Shown here one piece after another: positions 27,148 through 34,034 of a DNA stretch of 52,204 bases (positions are counted from its first letter, which is position 1; each line of letters begins with the position of its first letter). The DNA is from an uncultured Prevotella sp. (lineage in GTDB: Bacteria; Bacteroidota; Bacteroidia; Bacteroidales; Bacteroidaceae): NCBI GenBank assembly GCA_934219025.1, contig CAKQDG010000006.1:1-52204 (forward strand), given 5' to 3'. The translations under genes and the position numbers were made by a program. The notes beneath the pieces are model-generated. The model had not been told where the DNA came from. It did no database searches and saw nothing but the letters and a program-made list of their open reading frames with translations.

Positions 27148-28659
27148 ATGCCACAGGAGATAATAAAAATTACCGATGGAACAACAAGAATGCCAGAATG
27201 GAACATGGCGCAGCCGGTGAACTTCTGTCTGTGCGACAAGGAGCATATCGCCATAGTGGGAAACAACGGCAGCGGTAAGTCGATGCTCGTGAGCATCATC
27301 ACCGGAGCACATCCGCTGAAAGGCGATGCGGCAAAATACGACTTCAGCCCGAGCGAGAAGGATTATATCTCCGACAACATAAAATACATCTCGTTCGAGG
27401 ATGCCTACGGCAGCAGCAACGCTCATTATTATCTGCAACAGAGATGGAACATGCACGACATCGACGACGACACGCCAACGGCAGGACAAGTGCTCGACGA
27501 GGCTTACCGGATTAACGGCGATGATTCTGCCGAGCGCAGGGAGTTGAGAGACAGACTGTATGAGGCTTTCGGCATCGAACCGATGCTCAACAAGTTTGTG
27601 ATATCGCTGTCGAGCGGCGAACTGAGAAAGCTTCATATCACAAAAAGCCTGATGAACTCTCCGCGGGTGCTAATCCTCGACAACCCGTTTATCGGACTCG
27701 ACGCTGCAACGAGGCAGCTGCTCTCCGCTATATTGAAACGACTTGCCGAGGAGTTCAGAATCCAGATTATCCTGGTTTTGTCGAGAACTGAAAACATTCC
27801 CGACTTTATCACCCACATCGTGGAAGTGAAAGACTTGAAAGTTTTGCCAAAAGTTCCGGTGGACGAGTTTAAAAACAGGCTGAGCGCAATCGCCGACAAT
27901 ACCTCCCGCTCTGCGGAAAGCAAAACGGAAGAGGAACTCATAACGGGAATTCGCAACGACGACAAAACTGCTGACGACTTTATCAATGCAAGCGACGAAA
28001 TTATAAAACTAAACAACGTAAGTATAAGATACGGAGAGCGCACAATTCTCAAGAACCTTTGCTGGACGGTAAAGAAAGGCGAACGGTGGGCGCTCAACGG
28101 ACAGAACGGTGCAGGAAAATCAACTCTGCTGAGTTTGATTTGCGCCGACAATCCGCAGAGCTATGCCTGCGACATCACCCTATTCGGCAGAAGCCGCGGT
28201 TCGGGTGAAAGCATATGGGAGATTAAGAAACACATAGGATACGTATCGCCCGAAATGCACCGCGCCTACAAGCACGACTTACCCGTGGTACGCATTATGG
28301 CAAGCGGAATGAAAGACTCGGTGGGGCTTTACGCACGTCCCTCGGAAGAGGAATATGAATGTTGCAGAAGGTGGATGAAAATCTTTGGCATCGAAGGATG
28401 GAGCAACAGAAATTTCCTGTCGCTTTCGAGCGGCGAACAGAGGATGGTGTTGCTCGCAAGGGCTTTCGTGAAAGACCCTCAGCTACTTATCCTCGACGAG
28501 CCGTTTCACGGACTTGACAACAGAAACCGCAACAAGGCTACGAGAATAATCAATGCCTTTGCCAAAAGAAAAGACAAAACCATTATCATGGTGAGCCACT
28601 ACAAGGATGAATATCCTTCGTGTATCGACCATGAAATTGTATTAAAGAGAAATCAGTAA
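27148..28659 (+). CDS. Soluble ABC protein with two ATPase domains (ModF/PhrA-like)
   Basis: The 503-residue protein has two nucleotide-binding domains and no membrane segment. Domain 1 has Walker A GNNGSGKS (38-45), signature LSSGELRKLHI (about 154-164) and Walker B VLILDNPFIGLD (about 174-185), with Asn in place of the catalytic Glu. Domain 2 has GQNGAGKST (about 318-326), LSSGEQRMVLLARA and LLILDEPFHGLD (about 448-459), which is canonical. The tandem layout resembles E. coli ModF rather than translation ABC-F proteins, since the ABC-F linker signature is absent. A longer frame begins at 27118 but overlaps ruvC; ATG 27148 is chosen. The function is unknown. Confidence 0.85.
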   Translation: MPQEIIKITDGTTRMPEWNMAQPVNFCLCDKEHIAIVGNNGSGKSMLVSIITGAHPLKGDAAKYDFSPSEKDYISDNIKYISFEDAYGSSNAHYYLQQRWNMHDIDDDTPTAGQVLDEAYRINGDDSAERRELRDRLYEAFGIEPMLNKFVISLSSGELRKLHITKSLMNSPRVLILDNPFIGLDAATRQLLSAILKRLAEEFRIQIILVLSRTENIPDFITHIVEVKDLKVLPKVPVDEFKNRLSAIADNTSRSAESKTEEELITGIRNDDKTADDFINASDEIIKLNNVSIRYGERTILKNLCWTVKKGERWALNGQNGAGKSTLLSLICADNPQSYACDITLFGRSRGSGESIWEIKKHIGYVSPEMHRAYKHDLPVVRIMASGMKDSVGLYARPSEEEYECCRRWMKIFGIEGWSNRNFLSLSSGEQRMVLLARAFVKDPQLLILDEPFHGLDNRNRNKATRIINAFAKRKDKTIIMVSHYKDEYPSCIDHEIVLKRNQ

Positions 28660-28676
28660 CAGAAAAATAGATATAA

Positions 28677-29162
28677 ATGAAAAGAATACTTATCATCCTT
28701 GCCATCACACTCGGCAGTTTCTGCTCGGCTGATGCACAGAAAGTGTATCGCGAAATACTGAGTTTGTCGGAGAAGGTGGCTAAAGACAAATCAAAGGATT
28801 TGCAAACAAGAAAAATTGCTACATTCAAAGTTGATGAACTGAAATATATGGCTATGAAAACTGGCGAGGCTATGCCAGACAGTTCCGTAACGGTGCTCGA
28901 CAACCAGGCCTATGCCATGTATGAGTTTGTAAACCTGTATGTAAAGAAGTTGTCGGAAGCTAAAACAAAGAAAAACAAGGAACTGATTCTCGACATCTTC
29001 AAGAGCGCGTCAATACAAAACCCACGGTTCAACGATATGGACCTAGACCTTGTGGAAGCATATATCCGCAACGATGGATACATCACGAGCTTCTCGCTTG
29101 ACACCGACTGGCAAAAGGCTGTGGCACAGGCACGCAGCGAACTTAGAAAAAGAGGAATGTAA
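28677..29162 (+). CDS. Small exported protein of unknown function
   Basis: The 161-residue protein has a signal peptide (ILIILAITLGSFCSADAQ, cleavage after about 20). The mature part is helical, charged and lacks cysteines; it contains LQTRKIATFKVDELKYMAMK and a C-terminal ARSELRKRGM. I recall Bacteroidales homologues without assigned function. It lies 17 bases after the double-ATPase gene and is probably the last gene of the rsmG transcript, followed by a long inverted repeat. Confidence 0.75.
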   Translation: MKRILIILAITLGSFCSADAQKVYREILSLSEKVAKDKSKDLQTRKIATFKVDELKYMAMKTGEAMPDSSVTVLDNQAYAMYEFVNLYVKKLSEAKTKKNKELILDIFKSASIQNPRFNDMDLDLVEAYIRNDGYITSFSLDTDWQKAVAQARSELRKRGM

Positions 29163-29163
29163 A

Positions 29164-29285
29164 AGAATGTAGAGTTTAGAGTGTAGAGTGCAGAATTTAG
29201 AGTACAGAATTTAGAATAAAAAATTCTAATTTCAATAATTCTAATTCACAACAAAGCGAGAACAACTCTAAACTCTACATTCTTA
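29164..29285. repeat. 20-bp inverted repeat with TTTAGAGT direct repeats; probable bidirectional terminator
   Basis: AAGAATGTAGAGTTTAGAGT (29164-29183) and ACTCTAAACTCTACATTCTT (29266-29285) are perfect complements around 82 bases. The interior holds TAGAGT and CAGAATTTAGA direct repeats and a smaller hairpin, TTTAGAAT with ATTCTAA. It separates two convergent genes. Confidence 0.75.
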
Positions 29286-29301
29286 ACTCTAAACTTAAAT
29301 T

Positions 29302-30366
29302 TTAGTTCTGACCGGAGAACAGTTTGATGCGCTGTTCCTCGGAAAGCTTGCAAATAAGCAGTCGACCGTCGTTCTCGGCAACGATAAATCCGTCAAGTCC
29401 CTGAACAACAACTTGTTTGCAGCCAACGGCATGAACAATGGAATTTTTTGTTTCAAACAGAGAGATGTTGTTTCCGATAATGCTGTTGCCGCTTTCATCA
29501 TGCTTTGTTTGAGTGAGCAGCGAGCCCCATGTGCCGAGGTCGCTCCAGCCAAAACTTGCCGGACATACGAAAATCTCTTCCGCCTTCTCCATAATGGCAT
29601 AGTCCACTGAGATGTTCTCACACTCGGGGAAACGCTCGTCTATCGTTGCCTGCTCTTTGTCCGTGCCATACACATCAAGCATACTCTCAAAGATATTAGC
29701 CAACGCTGGCTGATACATACGGAAAGCATTCACTATAGTGTGCACACTCCAGATAAATATTCCGGCATTCCAGAAATAGTTTTTGTCGGCAAGATACTTC
29801 TTAGCGGTTTCAAGATTTGGCTTTTCCTTGAAGGCATCCACACGGAATATTTCCTTGTTGCGAGGCGAACTCGAAGTGAGGTCTGCCTGAATATATCCGT
29901 AGCCTGTTTCCGGCCGCGTAGCTTTCATTCCAAGGGTAACGATAGAATCCGTTTCGCCGGTAAATTTAAGGCAGTTTGTTACCACTCTTCTGAACTCCGG
30001 CACATTCATGACCACATGGTCGCTCGGTGTAACAACGATATTTGCCAACGGATTCTGAACTTTGATTCTCCAACTCACGTATGCGATGCAAGGAGCGGTA
30101 TTTCTGCGACACGGTTCGCAGAGGATATTGCCCACAGGGATTTCAGGCAGTTGTTCCTTCACGATGTCCACATATTTTTTGTTTGTTACCACCCACACAT
30201 TCTCCGGCGGACAAATTGACTCAAAGCGGTCGTAAGTGAGCTGAATCAATGTGCGGCCCACGCCAAGCACATCAATAAACTGCTTTGGTTTTTCTGTTGT
30301 ACTCATTGGCCAGAAGCGACTCCCCACTCCACCTGCCATTATAACAAGATGATTATTATTTGCCAT
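29302..30366 (-). CDS. manC: Mannose-1-phosphate guanylyltransferase
   Basis: The 354-residue cytoplasmic enzyme makes GDP-mannose from mannose-1-phosphate and GTP, feeding GDP-mannose and GDP-fucose glycans. The nucleotide-binding motif GGVGSRFWPMSTTEKPKQF is at 12-30, and FKEKPNLETAKKYL is at about 174-187. The protein is of the short type, lacking the C-terminal isomerase domain of bifunctional ManC/AlgA. It is the third gene of a minus-strand run, 25 bases after threonine dehydratase. Confidence 0.93.
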   Translation of the reverse strand: MANNNHLVIMAGGVGSRFWPMSTTEKPKQFIDVLGVGRTLIQLTYDRFESICPPENVWVVTNKKYVDIVKEQLPEIPVGNILCEPCRRNTAPCIAYVSWRIKVQNPLANIVVTPSDHVVMNVPEFRRVVTNCLKFTGETDSIVTLGMKATRPETGYGYIQADLTSSSPRNKEIFRVDAFKEKPNLETAKKYLADKNYFWNAGIFIWSVHTIVNAFRMYQPALANIFESMLDVYGTDKEQATIDERFPECENISVDYAIMEKAEEIFVCPASFGWSDLGTWGSLLTQTKHDESGNSIIGNNISLFETKNSIVHAVGCKQVVVQGLDGFIVAENDGRLLICKLSEEQRIKLFSGQN

Positions 30367-30391
30367 ACCTAAATATCTTTATATAAATATT

Positions 30392-31585
30392 TTATACAAG
30401 TTTAAAACCCTCTTCCTTCAGCGTGTTCTTTATTTTCTCTACATGTTCCTCGTTTCGGGTTTCGCATATAACGCGAAGCACGCACGAATTGACACTCTCG
30501 CTGTAATTGTTGCGGTCGTGATGAACGCTGGTAATGTTTGCACCCTCGCGGGCAATCACGGATGCCACCTCTACGAGTTTGCCCGGTTTGTCGTCGAGTT
30601 CCACATTGATAATGGCTATTCGCCCGCTCTTGGCGAGGCCACGACGGATTACACGGCTAAGAATAGTAACATCGATGTTTCCACCGCTAACAACACACAC
30701 AACTTTCTTGCCCTTAACTGGAACCTTGTTGAACATTACGGCAGCCACGCTCGTTGCACCGGCACCCTCGGCTACAACCTTCTCTTTTTCGAGCAGTTGA
30801 AGAATGGCGGCGCAAATCTCGTCTTCGCTCACAGTAACTATATCATCCACATACTTGCTGCAGATGTCATAGGTAAGTTCTCCCGGCTCCTTCACACAGA
30901 TGCCGTCGGCAATAGTTGATACGGAGCTTAGAGCTTCACGTTTGTGAATCTCAAGGCTGTGCACCATGCTTGCAGCCCCTGCAGCCTGTACGCCATATAC
31001 CTTTATCTTGGGGTTGAGGGATTTCAAGGCAAAAGCCACTCCACTTATGAGTCCGCCACCGCCAACCGGCACTACAACAGCATCAAAATCTTGCACCTGA
31101 TCGATAAGTTCAAGTCCGATTGTACCCTGGCCGGCAATTACATTTTCGTCGTCGAAAGGATGCACAAAGGTGTATCCCTTCTCGTCGCGAAGCTCTATCG
31201 CCTTGTTGTAGGCATCATCATAAACACCAGGCACAAGACACACATCGGCACCATAGCTCTTTGTGGCCTCCACCTTACTAATAGGGGCACCGGCTGGCAG
31301 ACAGATAAGCGACTTTATACCATGTGCCGTGGCTCCGAGGGCCACGCCCTGTGCATGGTTTCCGGCGGAACAGGCAATAACGCCGTGGGATTTTTCCTCA
31401 TCGGTGAGTCGCGATATCTTATAGCACGCTCCACGCACTTTAAACGAACCTGTACGCTGAAGATTCTCCAGTTTCAGATACACTTCGCTGTCGGGATTAA
31501 CCAGCGGAGCATGAACTACATCAGTTTGTCTTATCACCTTGCCCAGTTCGTAACGGGCTCTGTAGAAATTATCAAGATTCAACAT
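30392..31585 (-). CDS. ilvA: Threonine dehydratase (threonine ammonia-lyase) with one ACT domain
   Basis: The 397-residue pyridoxal-phosphate enzyme converts threonine to 2-oxobutanoate. The Schiff-base lysine is in GSFKVRGA (K49), SAGNHAQGVALGA (about 94-106) binds the substrate carboxylate, and VGGGGLISG (about 173-181) binds the phosphate. The C-terminal 75 residues (from about RIAIINVELDDKPGKL) form a single ACT domain, the short IlvA/TdcB-like type common in anaerobes. Whether it serves isoleucine synthesis or catabolism is not shown. It lies between the glucosaminidase-LysM gene and manC. Confidence 0.93.
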   Translation of the reverse strand: MLNLDNFYRARYELGKVIRQTDVVHAPLVNPDSEVYLKLENLQRTGSFKVRGACYKISRLTDEEKSHGVIACSAGNHAQGVALGATAHGIKSLICLPAGAPISKVEATKSYGADVCLVPGVYDDAYNKAIELRDEKGYTFVHPFDDENVIAGQGTIGLELIDQVQDFDAVVVPVGGGGLISGVAFALKSLNPKIKVYGVQAAGAASMVHSLEIHKREALSSVSTIADGICVKEPGELTYDICSKYVDDIVTVSEDEICAAILQLLEKEKVVAEGAGATSVAAVMFNKVPVKGKKVVCVVSGGNIDVTILSRVIRRGLAKSGRIAIINVELDDKPGKLVEVASVIAREGANITSVHHDRNNYSESVNSCVLRVICETRNEEHVEKIKNTLKEEGFKLV

Positions 31586-31628
31586 ATATCTTCGTATTTT
31601 TATAAGGTTGAACTATTTTCTATGCTAA

Positions 31629-32549
31629 TCATCTCACTCTAAGTTTGTCGCCAATCTTTATTCTATAGTCAGGCGACAGATGATTTTTCTTGTAAAGACT
31701 CTTCAGCCGTATGCCATAATACTGAGCTATGCTATACATGCTGTCGCCGGCTTTCACTACATGCGGACGTTTTTTATAAGTCTTCTCAGCCTTGGTCTGT
31801 TTTTTCTTCAGATATATCACTTCACCTGGAGTGAGTTTGTCATTTTTGTTTCGTTCGTTGTATTTTGCAATCTTACGGTAAGAGAGTCCAAGTTCCTTGC
31901 CTATCGAGCGAAAGGTGTCGCCTTCTCTCACTACAATATAATAGTTTTTGTTATACGCGTGAATGGGATGCGCAATACCACCTTTTGCAGCGGGGGCATC
32001 TTTATACGAACGCTCCTCCATAAAACGGTCAAACTTTGTAGCCTTGTCGTAGTCGTGCAACTTATACAGTTCGATAATCCCTATGAGCTTCTGGGCATAC
32101 GTGGGACTTGTGGCATAGCCGCAACGTTTTAGTCCGTGTGCCCAAGCTTTATAGTCGGATTTGCCAAGCGAGAAAAGACTACTGTAGCGTGGTTGGCTTG
32201 TAAGTAACAGGCTATGGTCTTCGTAGCTTTCAAAAACATTGTTGTATGCACGGAAACATTCCTGCTCTTCATCATCGTCATGATATGTCTTGCGTCCGGT
32301 CCATCCATGGCATTTTATGCCGAAATGGTTGTTTCCCTTTGTGGCGAGTTCACTATATCCCGCCCCACTCTCAAGCAATCCTTGGGCAAGAGTTATACTT
32401 GCCGGAATCTTATACTTGAGCATCTGCTCAATAGCAAGGTCCCGATATTGGTTTATATATGTTTGGTATCGCTGGTTCCATTTCATCTGTGCATCGGCAA
32501 CGAATGTGGCGAGCAACATAAAAGCCAGCAGTATTAGTTTTTTATTCAT
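31629..32549 (-). CDS. Exported N-acetylglucosaminidase with two LysM domains
   Basis: The 306-residue protein has a signal peptide (LILLAFMLLATFVADAQ). A glucosaminidase (FlgJ/GH73-type) domain follows at about 25-180, with ITLAQGLLESGAGYSELA holding the catalytic Glu60 and HFGIKCHGW the typical following motif. Two LysM peptidoglycan-binding repeats lie at about 203-247 (YYIVVREGDTFRSIGKELGL) and 262-305 (VVKAGDSMYSIAQYYGI). It should cut peptidoglycan during cell-wall turnover. A longer frame from 32621 would begin upstream of the promoter, so ATG 32549 is chosen. Confidence 0.92.
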   Translation of the reverse strand: MNKKLILLAFMLLATFVADAQMKWNQRYQTYINQYRDLAIEQMLKYKIPASITLAQGLLESGAGYSELATKGNNHFGIKCHGWTGRKTYHDDDEEQECFRAYNNVFESYEDHSLLLTSQPRYSSLFSLGKSDYKAWAHGLKRCGYATSPTYAQKLIGIIELYKLHDYDKATKFDRFMEERSYKDAPAAKGGIAHPIHAYNKNYYIVVREGDTFRSIGKELGLSYRKIAKYNERNKNDKLTPGEVIYLKKKQTKAEKTYKKRPHVVKAGDSMYSIAQYYGIRLKSLYKKNHLSPDYRIKIGDKLRVR

Positions 32550-32581
32550 GTCAAGTAATAAAGATTTCTCAAATCTTTCTA

Positions 32582-32612
32582 CAAAAGTAAAATAAATCCG
32601 CCATATCACAAA
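32582..32612 (-). promoter_or_regulatory. Predicted promoter of the glucosaminidase/ilvA/manC run
   Basis: On minus, the -7 TACTTTTG (CAAAAGTA at 32582-32589) and -33 TTTG (CAAA at 32609-32612) are 19 bases apart. It diverges from the thioesterase promoter starting at 32628. Confidence 0.75.
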
Positions 32613-32627
32613 AAAAATCAAAACGAT

Positions 32628-32658
32628 TTTGTAATATCACCTATAATATATACTTTTG
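32628..32658 (+). promoter_or_regulatory. Predicted thioesterase/ferritin promoter
   Basis: The -33 TTTG is at 32628-32631 and the -7 TACTTTTG at 32651-32658, with a 19-base spacer. The -7 box begins a partial copy of the 75-bp repeat. Confidence 0.75.
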
Positions 32659-32679
32659 TATATGATAAGCGGCATCCCG
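32651..32679 (+). repeat. Partial copy of the 75-bp promoter-like repeat
   Basis: From the -7 box onward, 23 of 29 bases match the block at 25007-25035; the shared core is GATAAGC.GCATC.CG. The variable dyad segment is not present. Confidence 0.6.
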
Positions 32680-32708
32680 CAACTAAGAATGAACGAACAA
32701 CAATTATT

Positions 32709-33095
32709 ATGGACAAAGGAATAAAGTTTTCGATTGAAAGAAAAGTGACAAACGATATGACTGCACGCAATATGGGCAGCGGCACTCTTGACGTTTTTGC
32801 CACACCCGCTATGATTGCCCTCATCGAAGAAACGGCATGGCGAAGCGTTGCACCGGAAATTGAGGATGGCATGGCCACCGTTGGCACGAACCTGAATATT
32901 GCCCACGTTGCCCCTACTCCTGTGGGAATGACTGTAAGGTGCGAAACAGAACTTGCCGAAATTGACGGTAGGCGTCTGGTCTTCAATGTGAAAGTCAGCG
33001 ATGAATGTGGAGAAATCGGGAAAGGAACTCACGAGCGCTTCATCATAAACGAAGAAAAGTTTCAGAAAAAAGCCGACGGAAAGAAACAATTTTAA
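32709..33095 (+). CDS. Hot-dog-fold thioesterase, FlK (fluoroacetyl-CoA thioesterase)-like
   Basis: The 128-residue protein fits the single-domain hot-dog thioesterases. T32 (FATPAM), E40 (LIEETAW) and H66 (NIAHVAP) have exactly the spacing of the catalytic Thr42, Glu50 and His76 of Streptomyces FlK, and TPVGMTVRCETELAEIDGR fits the following strands. Bacteroidetes are not known to make fluoroacetate, so a different short acyl-CoA is the likely substrate. It lies 29 bases before the ferritin gene and probably shares its transcript. Confidence 0.85.
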   Translation: MDKGIKFSIERKVTNDMTARNMGSGTLDVFATPAMIALIEETAWRSVAPEIEDGMATVGTNLNIAHVAPTPVGMTVRCETELAEIDGRRLVFNVKVSDECGEIGKGTHERFIINEEKFQKKADGKKQF

Positions 33096-33124
33096 ATATA
33101 TAAACCTTTTTAAAATTACAGACT

Positions 33125-33649
33125 ATGTTAAACGAGAAAATCGAAAATGCTCTTAACGAGCAAATCAATGCCGAGATGTGGTCGGCTTACCTGTATCTGT
33201 CTATGGCTGCTTTCTGCCATAAAAGCGGACAGCCAGGAATGGCTAAATGGTTTGAAGTTCAGTTTCAGGAGGAGCAGGATCATGCCAAGATTCTGTTCAA
33301 CTATATCGTACAGCGCAACGGCACCGTTGAGCTGAAACCTATTGATGCCGTTCCTACGGAATGGAAGTCAATGCTCGACGTATTTGAAAGTACTTTGGCA
33401 CACGAACAGAAAGTGACAAGTCTTATCAACAATCTCTTTGCTCTTACTCACCAGGAGAACGATTATGCCACACAGAGCATGCTGAAATGGTTTATCGACG
33501 AGCAGGTGGAGGAAGAAGAGAATGCGCAGAACATTATCGACAATCTGAAAATGATAAAGGATAACGGCTATGGCATTTACATGCTCGATAAAGAGCTTGG
33601 CGCACGCACTTACACACAGGCTGCACCACTGGCAAATGCCGCTCAATAA
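33125..33649 (+). CDS. ftnA: Ferritin (iron storage)
   Basis: The 174-residue four-helix subunit should form the 24-subunit ferritin cage that oxidises and stores iron and limits oxidative damage. The ferroxidase residues E17, E50, H53, E94 and Q127 are all in place at the same numbers as in E. coli FtnA, and E130 is also present. No haem-ligand methionine was checked, and the length excludes the small Dps family. It is downstream of the thioesterase gene on the plus strand. Confidence 0.95.
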   Translation: MLNEKIENALNEQINAEMWSAYLYLSMAAFCHKSGQPGMAKWFEVQFQEEQDHAKILFNYIVQRNGTVELKPIDAVPTEWKSMLDVFESTLAHEQKVTSLINNLFALTHQENDYATQSMLKWFIDEQVEEEENAQNIIDNLKMIKDNGYGIYMLDKELGARTYTQAAPLANAAQ

Positions 33650-33659
33650 CAAAAAAAAT

Positions 33660-33691
33660 TAATTTTGCAGGGGGGGGATATTTCCCCCTGC
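33660..33691 (+). promoter_or_regulatory. -7 box followed by an eight-G tract hairpin before the 33714 gene
   Basis: TAATTTTG (33660-33667) matches the -7 consensus; no good -33 is seen. Directly after it GCAGGGGG and CCCCCTGC pair (33667-33691), with a run of eight G at 33670-33677. Transcription would start in or next to the G run. Confidence 0.5.
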
Positions 33692-33713
33692 CATAACAAT
33701 TACACACTTCATT

Positions 33714-34034
33714 ATGTACAAAATACAAGCTAACGCTTCTGGAACAAGAAGCATAAACGTGAGTGACGAACACTTGGCAACAATAAAGAAGTATTCGCTT
33801 CTTAAAAATCTTATTGACAGCACCGGATTTATCGATGAAGCTGTGCTCGACAAGCTGAAGCTCAACATGCGCTCCATGCTGGAATCAAACAAGGGAGACG
33901 ACAAAGGGCTTATCGACCTATGTCTGGATGTTATCTACAACAAAAACATGAAAGCCTTCGGTCTGCACCAGCTCGTACTGCTCTATATTGAATGGGACGA
34001 GAAAAACAACGGCAACACGGAAATTGAAGATTAA
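33714..34034 (+). CDS. Small protein of unknown function coupled to the radical SAM gene
   Basis: The 106-residue cytoplasmic protein is mainly helical, without cysteines or signal peptide. It begins MYKIQANASGTRSINVSDEH and ends with an acidic tail. I do not recognise the family. Its stop codon overlaps the start of the YgiQ-like gene (TAATG), so the two are translationally coupled and may act together. Confidence 0.75.
   Translation: MYKIQANASGTRSINVSDEHLATIKKYSLLKNLIDSTGFIDEAVLDKLKLNMRSMLESNKGDDKGLIDLCLDVIYNKNMKAFGLHQLVLLYIEWDEKNNGNTEIED

Noticed and set aside
32550..32621. N-terminal extension of the glucosaminidase-LysM protein
   Set aside because: The extension crosses the -7 and -33 boxes and would hide the signal peptide that begins at ATG 32549.
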